Shown: positions 27,712-38,515 of the stretch, piece by piece
Layout: each line of letters opens with the position of its first letter
Position numbering within the stretch: the first letter of the stretch is position 1
Source of the DNA: Sinohyriopsis cumingii
Lineage: Eukaryota > Mollusca > Bivalvia > Unionida > Unionidae
Reading direction: 5' to 3'
NCBI GenBank assembly: GCA_028554795.2
Contig: CM068838.1
Location: forward strand, 91,663,474-91,727,473
Length of the DNA: 64,000 bases
Made by a program: the position numbers and the translations under genes
The notes under the pieces: generated by a model
The model's database searches: none
What the model saw: only the letters and a program-made list of their open reading frames with translations
What the model was told of the DNA's origin: nothing

Positions 27712-28695
27712 GCCGAGTGGAATGAAAGACTCAAAATCTTTATCACACTACGTATGGATGAAGGATCTTGGTCGGCGACTTAACCGGCACAACAAATACA
27801 AGGGCAAAATATTTCCGTGCAGACGTTCTATGCATGTCTTTAACCCTCTAGAACTGCTCATCGGTCACGACTTTTACTTCGGCCGTATTAGTGAACAACC
27901 ACAGTACACAATCATGCCAGAGCATAGACAAAACAATGTCAAATTTACAGCATTGCAAGAACAAAATCCATGCGGATTATTTTATTTTGTGGTTCAATGT
28001 GATAGTAAAACAGAGCCGCCAGTCCTTTATTGTGTTCAGAGTGCGATTGCACTAAACACAGTGGAGGTATTCCTCAGATCGATCGGAGTCACATAATAGA
28101 TTTGACAGCTGCTAGAATCTTCAGTAGGCGCAATTTTGACGGATGATACTATTCGCAAGTTTTTCCGCAGCTACTCACTGCCTGATTTGTGTAAAAACGC
28201 TTACTGAAGTAAAAGTCCTGGTTCCAACATTTTTGATTACAGTCAACTATCACATTACTGGCCCGTACAGAGGTACCGCACACAATGCGTGTCATTTATA
28301 GTTGAGAAATTACTCCAACAAAACCATAATTCCTGTGGCGCTTACATTGGCCCCTTGATCATATAAGCTGCAGCCATGGCATGCCGACTGACCAGTTAGG
28401 GTGATCCACAACAAGATGACGTTTCGGCTAGGACAAATGAATTCGTCCCGGGACAAGTTAGAGAGCAATTTAACGGCGGAGAATTTCAAAATCACTCGTC
28501 CATACTGTCCCACCAACACAGACCTGATCACGACAACATGGTTTTATCCATACAAGTACATGAACGACTAGAGCACATTTTCCGAAACTAGGCTGCCATC
28601 ATTCAGAGTGTTTTATTCATCCTTATTATGTGAAGATAATTTTTCCGCCGACTACGAACATGCAAAGAAAGTTTGGTTACACAATTTGCATGGTC
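27712..28695 (+). pseudogene. PolB: Polinton P1 family-B DNA polymerase, N-terminal part
   Basis: Remnant of the protein-primed type B polymerase of Polintons. The plus-strand frames give HYVWMKDLGRRLNRHNK (27745 on), a decayed zinc finger (CRRSMHVF..LELLIGH, with the second Cys replaced by Ser), then the MPE motif and the start of the 3'-5' exonuclease region near 27985, where the usual acidic D-x-E is damaged. At 28241-28296 the string YHITGPYRGTAHNACHL matches the characteristic 'DHCHitGkYRGAAHnaCNL' motif. ENFKITRPY (28480), FYPYKYM (28541) and SADYEHAKKVW (28640) follow in the correct order. The polymerase palm motifs (DxxSLYP, YxDTD) are missing; the match stops near 28695. Stops at about 28096 and 28293 and several frameshifts mean it is dead. 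The left end is cut by the LINE tail. Confidence 0.8.
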
Positions 28696-29167
28696 ACGAA
28701 GCACAATAATATGGTGTTTGGTTAACAACGGAACCACAGATCTGAGAAATTCTTTGCCAGGATTTACTTGCAACAGTCGTGGCCATGTGATCGGGTCGCT
28801 TCCATAAAAGCACTCGAGTGAATCTGCGACACTGGCCGGATATATGGACGTTAAAAGCTCAGCTTCTTTGTATCGGCTGGCCACATTGTCTGTGCTGAGC
28901 GCGTATTTGTAGGTGCATAACTTGTGTGGAAGAAACAACAAATCAGCTGCACGAACCTCGTTAGGTATCTGCACATTAAACAACCCCGTAAAACCTTTCT
29001 TGGTACTAGCAAATAAATTTACCACAGCGCTTTTATCGCCGACTATGTTCGAGCAATTCCATTAGTGACCTTGGTCGCAGTGGATAGCTGTCCCACTTAA
29101 GCTTCACCTCTCCAATAAACATGTGGGCTGTAGTATATTTTGGACAGTGTGCGCTCTTTGGATCCAT
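28603..29167 (-). pseudogene. Unidentified gene downstream of the PLA2-like gene in P1
   Basis: An ATG at 29167 in a good context (ACAATGG) begins MDPKSAHCPKYTTAHMFIG. It lies only one codon after the stop of the upstream minus-strand gene and in the same frame, as expected of tightly packed viral genes. The frame closes near 29040 and appears to continue, after a frameshift, in the open frame 29025-28603 (140 codons). I do not recognise the family. The last 90 bases overlap the plus-strand polymerase remnant, so the true 3' end probably lies upstream of about 28700. Confidence 0.4.
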
Positions 29168-29170
29168 TGT

Positions 29171-29640
29171 TTATACTGGTTTAATTTTGTCTGCATCCAA
29201 GTGGACACGAACAAGTGCAATCTTGGTTTTCATGCCTCCTTTGACGACCGATGGTGAGATTCGTTATCCCAATGTTGGATTAATCGCATTCAAGACATGA
29301 AAGAGATCCACGTCGGCAGGTTGACGTCGCCGGGCCTTGGTTGGTTGTGAATATCGAGTCGTAGATCCAGGTCCACCGTAACTGTAGCCAGGGATGTGCT
29401 TCTCACCTGGATATTTACTCCATAGTGTCCCTGGTAACTTTATTAATGAAACCGCTATATCACCGCTGCTTGCAACTTTTTAAAACTGGACCATAGGCGT
29501 GAGACGCGTTTGTATCTCCGATGTACGTGAAATTATTTGCTGCACATCGAGCACAATTCCCAAAAACCGCTGCTAGTCCATTACGTGTTTGAACTCGAGT
29601 CGGATGTCTGGTGCATGTTTTGGCGCATCTCACGCAATAT
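29171..29640 (-). pseudogene. Polinton P1 zinc-ribbon (DUF5679-like) plus PLA2-like minor virion protein
   Basis: From 29640 the minus strand encodes YCVRCAKTC..., a four-Cys ribbon (CVRC...CARC) with the spacing and the 'T.NG..a..G.C..C' middle seen in small Polinton zinc-ribbon proteins. After a frameshift near 29465 comes KLPGTLWSKYPGEKHIPGY, then GYSYGGPGS: the LPG.GPG signature that opens the parvovirus/Polinton phospholipase A2-like domain. Next follows a Lys/Arg-rich DVDLFHVLNAINPTLG tail typical of the same proteins. The segment that should hold the calcium-loop follow-up and the catalytic His-Asp pair is absent, apparently an in-frame deletion of roughly 20-25 residues. In related viruses this domain helps membrane passage. 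This copy could not be active. Confidence 0.65.
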
Positions 29641-29679
29641 GAAGCCAGTATCGTATTATAACGACAGAGAAATATTCAA

Positions 29680-30420
29680 TGGCGTAACGCAAAAGAATAT
29701 TTGCAGATGACTTTGCAAAACTCAAAGATTTTCTGTTATCGATTTCTCCACATTAAACCGTTCAAAGATGGTAACGGAACCGTGTTTCCAAACTCACTTC
29801 GTGAACTGACCATTGGCCCTGCCGAATCCATCAAAACTCAACTGTTGTCGAATATGGTTTAATACTGGTTAACCTGGAATAAGTTATAAATGATCGCACC
29901 ATCAGCCGATGATCAACCGTGTGCTCAAAGATTTTGCAAAGCGCTGAGAAGACGTAACAACACCAAGACGATTTTGTTGTTCTCCATAGATTACTTTTCT
30001 ACAATCGACGACGCAAATGCTATAGACGATTTGGACGCCATCAACACAATACAGCGGTGTGCCACGATGTTATGCTCAACAAACAATTCAATCGTCGCAA
30101 ATATTTTCACCAGGCCGGCATAAAAAAATCCCTCAGAACCCTGATATAGCGCACTGAACCAATCGCTAATCAAGTGCTCATGCGAGTCTTGGATAGTGTC
30201 AAAAGTGGTTCAATTAGAACAACTGGACTCGGAGGCGGCTCGGGCGATTCGAGATAAGCTATGTAGATTTTTAACACGAGCACCAGCGACTGATCCAGTT
30301 ACATTGCCATCGACTGAAACAATGCCTACAGTAGTGATTAAAGTCGTTAATGAGGCCTCTCAACAGCGATTGTCAGATTCAGTGATTGTAAATCTGACAA
30401 TGTGGGAGTAGCTTTGCATG
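29680..30420 (+). pseudogene. Unidentified P1 frames upstream of the capsid gene
   Basis: Open frames at 29890-30123 and 30196-30411 (71 codons, LEQLDSEAARAIRDKLCRFL) lie on the plus strand immediately before the capsid gene, with the same GC level as it. The latter looks helical. Neither matches a family known to me. They may be one small virion or regulatory gene broken by a frameshift, or simply decayed sequence. Confidence 0.3.
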
Positions 30421-30480
30421 GTATTAAAGAAAATCAATAAGCTATGATTTTACAATGGCCCAGTTCAAAAAGTATTTAAC

Positions 30481-31769
30481 ATGGGAGCGCCCGTCTTAGT
30501 GGATAGAAACAAGAGAGATTTTCAGTATTACTAACATCCGGCCGAAAATCCACAATATGAGTTTTTCCTCCTGTGTGAGGCGTTTTCGGAAGTTATGAAA
30601 ACTGGTGCGCGCGAACAATGCTAATTACGACGCCAATGCCCAAGTAGGACTTTTTAACTATAGCATCATGGCGTTGTTTAACAGTGCAAGTTACTCCATC
30701 GATAGAAAGAAAATCGAATCAGTTCTGGACAACGTTGACGTGGCTACGACGATTCTCTGATGCGCTAGATACAACGATGATTACAAGAGAACATATGGTT
30801 CATCCATGATGTGTGTCAAGTATGTAGCTAATCGCTCAGATCATAGAACAAATATAATCAAACGGCCTCGAAATAGTGCAGCTAATGCAAACGCAGATAT
30901 AGAAAATTTCGCATTTACTAACCCACAATTAAATTTGGATTTGCACAGCATCGAGCACAACTTCGTGAAGCCTTCTTACGATGTTCATGTGCCATTCCCC
31001 TCAGTCACATCCTTGGGTTTTGCAGAGATGTTCGCAAGGTCGTATCTAGAGCAAAACAAACAGTCATCTTATTTCTTACAAATATCTCCATTTGGCGTGA
31101 TGCAGATGCTCCTGCCGATAAAGTTGCATTAGCTTTATTAACTTTGTCGATGCCCGTGTTCTCCTCCTGAGCACGCATGTAATCGTTTATGCACTCGGAA
31201 ACCACATTAACGCTGTTGATTCTCCCACATACCACAGATGCACACAAACCCAATTGTGTGGCAGTTTTCTTGGTAAATAAGTGTTCAGCATGGTCTATCT
31301 GCGCCAAAACACGTATGTATTCTTGGCGTTTCAACCTGCGGTGCGAGATAATGACCAGGAAAGTAATAATATCGTATTTTACAACTTAGAAGTGACTGAA
31401 GTCTCGTTATAGTTAAACTAGCATTAGGAACCTTTGGAAGAAATTCGGCTTGACTACACACAAGCCAATCATACTTTCCGTGCATATCTCAATCTGTGGT
31501 CGTACATGGACCGGCATCAAAATGTTGACACGTGCCTGCACATTTCTCAACAAGATTTTTGCGCATTGTACACAATTTATTACTTTCCACTGGAACATCA
31601 GGAGCTTTTCTGGCAGTCAGTAGTCGACGTGTATTTTCATGCGCGTGTCGGTAACGCTGGCGGTTCTAATTACAAATTCTATGCTGTGATACCTTCCAGC
31701 AAGACGCTGTTGTTGGAGAGTGGTGATGGCCAAAAGAGGGAAATCCATGCACCTATGAAAAATTTATAA
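30481..31769 (+). pseudogene. MCP: Polinton P1 major capsid protein (double jelly-roll)
   Basis: The span of about 430 codons begins at an ATG (30481, MGAPVLVDRN), ends at the TAA at 31769, and fits the MCP type of invertebrate Polintons along its length. VGLFNYSIMALFNSASYSID (30643 on) is the first jelly-roll 'vg.vNn.lhsLF.qv...i.g' strand pair. YDVHVPFPSVTSLGFAEMF (30977 on) is the 'f.iPL..ifGF.edy' loop. DADAPADKVALALLTLSMP (31098 on) follows, then LRQNTYVFLAFQPAVRDND (about 31299 on). The intact C-terminus (open frame 31434-31769) has DYTQANHTFRAYLNLW, ISQQDF and the last strand VVDVYFHARVGNAG. At least four frameshifts and several stops precede that C-terminal frame. MCP, a pX-like gene and protease follow each other as a virion module. 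Confidence 0.75.
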
Positions 31770-31861
31770 TTGATTGTGTTACAGACTTGAATAATAACGT
31801 TATATCACTAAGTAAAGGTCGGTCTCACTGAAAGTCAACTAAAAAAATATTATAAACCTAA

Positions 31862-32203
31862 TCAAAAACAATTTTGGGGTCACACTAAAACTGTTGGTAG
31901 CACAATATACTGGAAATGTCCCAGTGAGTTTGACCCAAACGCAGCTTGCACAACTTAATGCGGACAAACACAAATACACTTCAGTAACATTAAATTTGAT
32001 CAAGTCAGAGGTGTCAAAAATGCAAAAGTCCGGTTGGACAGTTCCATTCCATGCGGCCATTCCAACGTTGCTGGTTTCAGCAGCTGCAGCGGTTGCAAAA
32101 GCTGCGGCGTTATTAGCTGTCGAAACTGCATCACAAACGACACTGAAAAAAGCGGTTGGAGGCCGCACACAAAGGAAGGGTCTCTCGATTACCAGGGACT
32201 AGT
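31862..32203 (+). pseudogene. Polinton P1 small basic pX/pVI-like virion protein
   Basis: The frame is open from about 31862 to the stop at 32200-32202. It begins GVTLKLLVAQYTGNVPVSLT and contains the heptad-like 'lt..Ql..L....... tl.LiKSEvsKMqKSG' region, then an Ala-rich hydrophobic stretch (LLVSAAAAVAKAAALLAV) and a basic tail ending RKGLSITRD. Proteins of this build (repeat of 'vsLtk.Q..kL', amphipathic or hydrophobic helix, basic end) sit between capsid and protease in many Polintons and are compared with adenovirus pX/pVI. The start is uncertain; the first in-frame Met is at 31894. The reading frame is undamaged. Family identity is by build and position. Confidence 0.55.
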
Positions 32204-32257
32204 CGTCTAATACCTTCAGGCAGAGGTCTTCGGTTACTCTGTCGTAAAAGACCACGC

Positions 32258-32684
32258 CGTTGATTGAATCGAAGAAGCCATTGACCAATCTTAGTTTACT
32301 CGCGATGGTAAACGGATTAAACAAATTCGTGGTGTGTTTACGAGAGATGAACTTGTGTCGATGGTACCAAACACACGTGAAGCTAGCATCGTCAATCTGA
32401 ATTTATCAACATACCCTGGTCCTCACTGGGTCGCATATGTGGTAACACCTCAGCATGGTTTATATTTTTGCTCATCAGGCGCATATCCACCAATTGATTT
32501 TGTTACTTATTTACAAATACACTGGTGGACGAGAATGACAGAATCGTCTGTCGCTGTTTCATTCGACAATGCCACACGGTTAGATGGTACCATGTGCGGT
32601 TATTTTATCGTCGAGGTGCTGCGTGCACTGCAGCACTCACCGACCCCGCATGCACTTGCTGATTTCTCATTAAAGTATGTGTGA
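32258..32684 (+). pseudogene. PRO: Polinton P1 adenain-type cysteine protease
   Basis: Ulp1/adenain-like maturation protease. After a broken start (EEAIDQS.FTRDGKRIKQIRG, about 32270-32330) the frame at 32334-32684 is open. It gives FTRDELVSMVP, then IVNLNLSTYPGPHWVAYV with the catalytic His in GPHWVAY. Then comes YFCSSGAYPP, where the usual acidic residue of 'eYFDsfG.pPP' is replaced by Cys. Then TMCGYFIVEVL carries the nucleophile Cys in the expected 'CGy...' context. The stop is at about 32682. Loss of the acidic triad member and an upstream stop mark it as a pseudogene, though the C-terminal 117 residues look well preserved. It sits directly downstream of the pX-like gene. Confidence 0.75.
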
Positions 32685-32699
32685 TAGTATTATACAACA

Positions 32700-34100
32700 A
32701 TGAATTTATTAAGTCGTGTTGTCGTTAGTGTCGATCCAGGTAAGCTCTTGATTTCTGAAAATCAATATGGCAAACTGAATATGTCTAACGTAGACATTCA
32801 CTATGTCATTGTCAAGCTGAAAGGCAATTTTATGGTTTAGAATCTAGTTGAGTTCACTGACAAAGATGGAATCAAAGACAGCGGCGTGTTGCTTTGCTCA
32901 TATCAAAAAGCATGTTGATACCAAAGTTGCAACAAAACAATATGAGCAACTTGAGTTTTAAAAAAAAAAACACCACGTGGATCAGCCCATTGACGATATG
33001 GCCGAACTACCACGCTTAGCAACCGTTTTGGAGCTCAATAATTTATTGGATATTTGTCGAAGAAGAGAACCCATTTAAAACGGAAACTTTAGCAAATGGC
33101 CGACTTGTTTTCCGTGCTGAAACAAATGGTTTTAATAGACCTAAACCTCACATTTTAAAGGTGTGCCAATCCGGTAGACCTATTTATCATTACCGGAAGT
33201 AAAACTGCGTTTTCGAATGTGAATCTCGATATCCTGGACATGGTTTAATTTGTTACGAGGCCTGACAGTGAATTAATAAGTCGGTATCAGTAGTTGTCGG
33301 AGTTGAAATTGAGTTTGAAGTACTCAACGTTTATCCAGACGGATAGTGAACTCTTATCCAGACGGATGGTTAACCGTCTTTGGTGTTTGTGTTCAAGATT
33401 AGATTTTATCATTATTATGTAAGTAATAATATCTAATTCTGGTGATAAAGTTGCGGAATTAACCACAGCGAGGTGCTGAACCAGCGGACAGCGACTGTTA
33501 ACAAATTTGCTCATATAATTTTCTTAAGGTCGAAGTAGAAATTGGTATCTGGAATCACCCTGATGAGTACAACCAACCCGAGGCCAGACTGAAATAATCG
33601 TTCGTGAACGCCCAAGCGATACCTGTAGCCACAGATGCAAAACCTCTTTATGATTGTTTCTATAATGGCGAATGATCATTCACCGATATATCCACCCCAG
33701 TTAAGTTCACGATCTAATATTTTAAACCAACACTGACACAACTTAGAAAAGAAAGGTTTCGACTTTTACTCAACAAGGATGCACCTGTTCGGACAACCAT
33801 TATGGGGCAAAGTTGATTGTTAGTTGTCAAAGTAACTGACGTAATCAGTGTGTTTTTGTATGACAGGTGTGCCAAACAATCAGAACGAGCAATCGCCGGA
33901 AATTTAAGTATTCCCGAGGCGGGGGGTATAACTGTATCACAATTAAACCAGTTAAAAAGGGTAATAGGCTAGAAGTGTGCGTGCATATTACGCCTGCGCG
34001 TGATGATGAGACTCAACAAGGTCTGGCTGTCGTGCAATTAAAATACTCGATTGTATTATTGATAGAAGAACTAAATTTTGACGGTATTTTGCAATAAACC
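32700..34100 (+). pseudogene. Unidentified decayed frames right of the P1 protease
   Basis: An ATG at 32700 starts MNLLSRVVVSVDPGKLLISE, open for about 46 codons to near 32840. Further plus-strand pieces (33530-34097, for example AGNLSIPEAGGITVSQLNQL near 33895) share the same GC level as P1. Polintons often carry a penton or minor-capsid gene after the protease, but I cannot identify one here. The region 33060-33520 is largely non-coding. Confidence 0.3.
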
Positions 34101-35330
34101 CCACGTGACAGATTACACTACTCATGTTGCGACAAAACTGCCTATGCATGCAACCTAACCCGACCAATGGGAAGTTACTGAATCCTTCTAGAAACGCAGA
34201 AACTCCACCATCAAACAAAAAATTAAGCCAAAGGCGCTTTATAAGTCTTATCATTAAAATTATTATTATCAATTGTCAAAACATACGTAAGCATCTATTT
34301 GTATATCCTATGCAATTATATGATTTTAACAGATTCAGGTCACGTAGGCTAAACTAACTAAATGTATTCAGTCATTACAACCATGAATAACAATTATAAA
34401 ATTTAGATAAAATGATGTACCAGGAGTTACAAAAAGATAGAGATGCATAACAATGTTATTTATAACAGGTTTAGTAATAGACCCTATAGTCGACAACTTT
34501 GATTGTTCTATAAATGAATTTTTGACCCTCGTGTGGTTCTATTATTGTGTTTTAGTATTTTGTATAATATTGTCTACTTGAAACATTATTCATTCTGGCT
34601 ATAACATCTGAAGGGGAATCATCTGTATTATTGTATTCATTTCTTTTCGTGTGGACTTATTCAAATTATTATTTACTGAAATTCCAAAGTGCTCAATAAT
34701 ATTCTTGGACAGAAAGATTTATATGGAGTTATATCGAATTCAGAGGAGAACAACTTAAATTATATTATAGTCTACAATAAAGTATTGCTGACACATCGCC
34801 ACACTTCAGGCCACTAGCACATTTCCACATTCGAGTCTACAGGCACATCAATAGCTTCAGCGTTGGAACTTATTTGGAACGCCAAAGGAATATAATTAGA
34901 ACTTATCCATTGGGACTGGTGGTAGAATGTTTTGGACTATTTGGGTTTAAATCGAATTACTATAAGCTCTGATAACATTTTAACTTGTTTTAGGTATATA
35001 AATTATTTTTTAATTTGACAAAACTTGATGGTTTTCACACTTTATGCAATTAATGTAAGACCATAGAGTCATAACAGAAAATTAAAGGCTCGTCCTATGA
35101 TTCGATTTTTTCCTAAAATATTTCAGAGTCTTTCTGTTTGAAATTTAAATTCATCTTATTTCAAAATTTTCTAACTCTCATGTATTTTAAGTTTATATGT
35201 TTGAGAAATCTATAGTGAAACCAAAAAGCTTTCAAAAGGTCACATAAGTGGAGACCCTTAGTTTGAATCCTACCCGGGGGGGGGGATAGAGTCTTTGACA
35301 CTGCAATCACAGCTAAAAACAAGAAAAAGA
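34101..35330. other. Non-coding stretch, nothing recognised
   Basis: AT-rich sequence, including a G8 homopolymer near 35277. Just before the LTR, 35330-35400 reads KMELDLGQVQFQIQMMQMQR on the plus strand, a helical, gag-like snippet that may belong to an older element into which the LTR element inserted. Confidence 0.4.
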
Positions 35331-35400
35331 TGGAATTAGATTTAGGACAGGTTCAGTTTCAGATACAAATGATGCAAATGCAAAGGGAGAGGAACGAGTG

Positions 35401-35595
35401 TGTAACATTATACATGTGTAACTGACAATCAGAACCCTCTGTGCATGAGTCATAGTTCCACTGGTACTATCTACAGGCGTCTGTCTCTTTGATACTACTC
35501 AGTGTTAAGACCTCACAGTAGTCGTTTGTATATAATAAAGTATTGATAGTTAGAACACGGCCTCTCATCTTATGTTTCAACGCAATAACACAACA
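35401..35595 (+). mobile_element. 5' LTR of a Ty3/gypsy element, with primer-binding site
   Basis: The 195-base TG...CA unit matches the unit at 50449-50645 along its whole length, with about 15 differences by hand count (roughly 92% identity). It carries a TATA-like 'gtatataataaag' near 35528. Immediately after the CA lies TGGTGTCAGAAGTG (35596-35609), which has the form of a tRNA primer-binding site: it starts with TGG, complementary to a tRNA 3' CCA end. This confirms the boundary. Confidence 0.8.
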
Positions 35596-35751
35596 TGGTG
35601 TCAGAAGTGCAGATGTGATCATAATTGGATTAGCACATGGATCGTAAATGGATATTTTAAAACAATAACTTTACAAACCACGGAATATTTTGCGCTAATT
35701 CAAAACCTTAAACACGTTGAAAATTCGGCATACGAACTTAATAACTTCGAC

Positions 35752-36532
35752 ATGGATCTTTCCGGCGTGCCAAACCCTACCATGGACTGGGACAATTCCA
35801 ACCTCACCAAAGCATGGGCTAAATTCCAACAACACTGTGGATCAATATTTAACGGACCGATGAGTAGAAGAAGTGATGTGGTCAAAGGCAACTACGTTCT
35901 ATTTTCGATAGGCGACTAAGGCAGATATATTTTCAACACATGGACTCTGACGGATGAAGATAAAAAGGACCCATCAACGCTCTTTACACAATTCAAACAT
36001 CACATGCAACCAAAATTAAATCTGGTCTTTGCCAGATTCAAGTTTAACAATGATATTCGAGGCTCCAGGACAATAGATCAATATGTGACTTCTTTGAAAC
36101 TCTTGGCTAAGGACTGTCTCTTCAAAGACGAAGAGTACATGATTCATAATATTTTTCGGGGTATCGTCATCAATGATACAAGAAAAACGTATCAGCGAAG
36201 GTGAAAAGTTGACCTTGGAAAGGGCTATTAACATCAGTCAAAGCCATGAATATGCCCAGGAGCAGCTCCAGACCATGTCTGCATTAGCCAGACCGGAAGT
36301 TGATGCGACAATTCAACGACAGGCCAAGACAAAAGAACTACAGCTGAAGAAGAAATGGACCACGTTTTCCAGACGAAGCTTTAACGCGACCTGTAGATAC
36401 AAATCACATTCAAACCACGACAAGTGCCCCGCAATAGGAAAGACGTGCAATAAGTGTCATAAACTCAATCACTTTGAGAAAGTCTGTAGATTACAAACGG
36501 TCAGTGTGATTACCAATGAACGTCAAAAATGA
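35752..36532 (+). pseudogene. gag: Ty3/gypsy gag, copy 1
   Basis: Starts at ATG 35752 (MDLSGVPNPTMDWD). A capsid region follows (AKFQQHCGSIFNG, QYVTSLKLLAKDCLF near 36090), then linker and nucleocapsid with two zinc-binding clusters: CRYKSHSNHDKCP (damaged) and CNKCHKLNHFEKVC at about 36450-36490, the CCHC knuckle. The frame is broken by a stop at 35917-35919, by a frameshift near 36180 and by the TGA at 36530. Matches gag copy 2 at 46504-47290 at roughly 92% of bases. Role in an active element: forms the intracellular particle. Confidence 0.8.
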
Positions 36533-36609
36533 GGATTTATATATTAAGAATGTAAAAAGGGATATAATTGCCAATGGCCAGGCATATGCGGTGATAGAGA
36601 TAGGACCTG

Positions 36610-37325
36610 GTTTCTATTGATTTTAAATTGGATACTGGCTCTCAAGTTAACATCACACCCTCGCATATATTCAAAACGCTAGGCATAAAGTATCCCCTTC
36701 AACCTACATTAAACACATTATCCGCATATGACGGCAAATTATTGAATACAATGGGTACAGTCAATCTCACATGTAAACGCACTGAACGTACACATGAACT
36801 CGAGTTATACATTGTTAAAACAAAAGCACCACCTGTACATCGTTTACATTCTTGTATGGAGTTAGGCTTAGTTTAATTTACATACACTGTTCAGACACAT
36901 ATGTGAAATGTACAATGTAACAATAGGACGCCCCTCACTAAGGCAGTTGTTCTCAAGGAATATGACGAAGTCTTCAATGTAGTGTAGTGCACCCTCCGCG
37001 GCGAGTACCTGTCGCACTTCAAGACAGACTCAAAACAGAACTTGATTGCATGGAAAATGAAATATCATTATCCCGGTTACATCACCTACAGCATAGGTAA
37101 ATTATATGCGTGTAAAAAAGTAAACTAAGGGTATGTCTCCACCCACAAGATCTAAATAGAGCAATTTTGCGTCCCCATTACCATATACGCACATTAGACG
37201 ATATCCTACCCCAATTATCGGGTGACTCTTCTTACCTCACAACTTTCAACAGCCCTTACGGCCGTGGCCGTTTCCTGCGTCTCCCATTTGGTTTGAAATC
37301 ATCTCAAGATGAATTCCAGAAAGAG
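36610..37325 (+). pseudogene. pol: Ty3/gypsy protease and start of reverse transcriptase, copy 1 (truncated)
   Basis: Protease: IDFKLDTGSQVNITPSHIF (36617 on) contains the catalytic DTG, and the open frame 36628-36876 continues to HSCMELGLV. Next come decayed pieces of the RT fingers: 'rVP..LQDRLkTELD' near 37000-37050, then RTLDDILPQLSGDSSYLTTF (37186 on), in which the segment between the LDD motif and the TTF motif is deleted, and GRGRFLRLPFGLKSSQDEFQ to about 37325. The similarity to copy 2 (47300-48115) ends abruptly there, where a LINE-like fragment begins. Confidence 0.75.
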
Positions 37326-37334
37326 GAGATGGAG

Positions 37335-37730
37335 ATATACAATACAAGTTGAAAGTAACTATTCTGTCTTCAGAAATAAAATAGTGGCTAAAACAAGACT
37401 AGTGTCAATCAATGTGTTCTTAGCTGGCGGCAGGAATGATCTATTCTGCATACTAGAATTAGAAATATTTGTCGTGATTTACATAATAATCGTCTGATAG
37501 ATAATCCATGAGATGCTTTTAGTGATGATGTAGAAAATTCGTGCCATTACATATTTACTTGCAAGTATTATACAGAACAGAGGCTGAAAATTAGTTCAAA
37601 ATCTAAAACACTTTTTTATACCACAGACTTAAAGTAATTGTTTTACAGATCATTAGATTTTATAGCTATTTGATTTGTTCCAAATATATTAATGATACAA
37701 AAAGGAGTATTTAAAATTTAATTTCTCTGC
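37335..37730 (+). mobile_element. LINE ORF2 C-terminal fragment
   Basis: In the plus strand from about 37445, TRIRNICRDLHNNRLIDNP is followed, after a stop, by VENSCHYIFTCKYYTEQRLK. This is the C-terminal 'R.....l...... dsp.C.CG..Es..HfffeC..y...R' region of CR1-like ORF2, with the first Cys pair lost. Stops and a lost Cys pair mark it as dead. It abuts the truncated Ty3 copy at about 37325 and may be the cause of, or simply mark, that rearrangement. Confidence 0.6.
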
Positions 37731-37847
37731 TTAATTATTGCTACTTGTGTAAAGGAAGACACAACGTTCTTAAATCTGAGTTATTGTATTCAGTTTGGTT
37801 TGTGAATCCTTGTCCAGTTTCCAGTTCTGCCATGATCCTTAATTTAT

Positions 37848-37849
<2 letters not shown>

Positions 37850-37913
<64 letters not shown>
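37850..37913. repeat. (TC)n microsatellite
   Basis: A pure CT dinucleotide run of about 30 units. The Ser-Leu repeat translated here is an artefact of it. Confidence 0.97.
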
Positions 37914-37916
<3 letters not shown>

Positions 37917-38227
37917 ATCGTTTTCCTTTAATCGTGTAAGCTTACCTCGATGAATAATATCGTAGTGCCACTATTCATGCAAATTTCTTATGGATTATAG
38001 GGGAAATATTATTCTAAGTTGGAACAACTTGTAGCCTTACCCCATCTGTTAATATTTAGGGCAATGAAACGAGAACAAAGAGAGTCATATGGTCAAAGTG
38101 CATGTTGTAATTACCGGAAAGGGCGAATAATTCATGAATAGATATTGCCTTTTCTTCAAATATTTGGTATAAGACACCCTGTAAATCACAAGAAAACTGT
38201 GTCAAATCCCTGAACTTTAAACACTTG

Positions 38228-38318
38228 ATGTGCATGTGCCATATTGAAGTCGATACTCAGAAACTTACTTGCTGTGCTTGTGCCATATTGAACTCGATAC
38301 TCAGAAACAAACGTGCTG
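38228..38318. repeat. Tandem duplication, two units of about 46 bases
   Basis: 'tgtgcatgtgccatattgaa' with the rest of its unit is immediately repeated as 'tgtgcttgtgccatattgaa', each unit continuing 'Stcgatactcagaaac'. The units differ at only a few positions. Confidence 0.8.
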
Positions 38319-38327
38319 TCTACTACA

Positions 38328-38515
38328 CTTCTGCAACACCCTCGGTTAGTGGAATCTATAAAATACCAAAACCTTACTGTCAAAGATATTGTATTTCTTC
38401 ATGTATGAGTGAAAAGGCTCGAACTTGACAAAATAAGGTTGTGTGATTCAAGGACAGTTTCAAGTATTCACGGAATATTTGATAAACGTTGTCATCAACC
38501 ATATGGAACGGACTG
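38328..38515. repeat. Direct repeat, copy 1 of a 190-base unit
   Basis: The stretch from 'cttctgcaacaccctcggtt' to 'cggactggtgctc' recurs at 38906-39102 with about 90% identity by eye. It contains no open frame of note and may be an unidentified interspersed element or a segmental duplication. Confidence 0.8.

Noticed and set aside
29740-29790. Fic-domain-like word (KPFKDGNG)
   Set aside because: Only the short word matches, with no other Fic helix or motif around it; it is most likely chance within decayed Polinton sequence.
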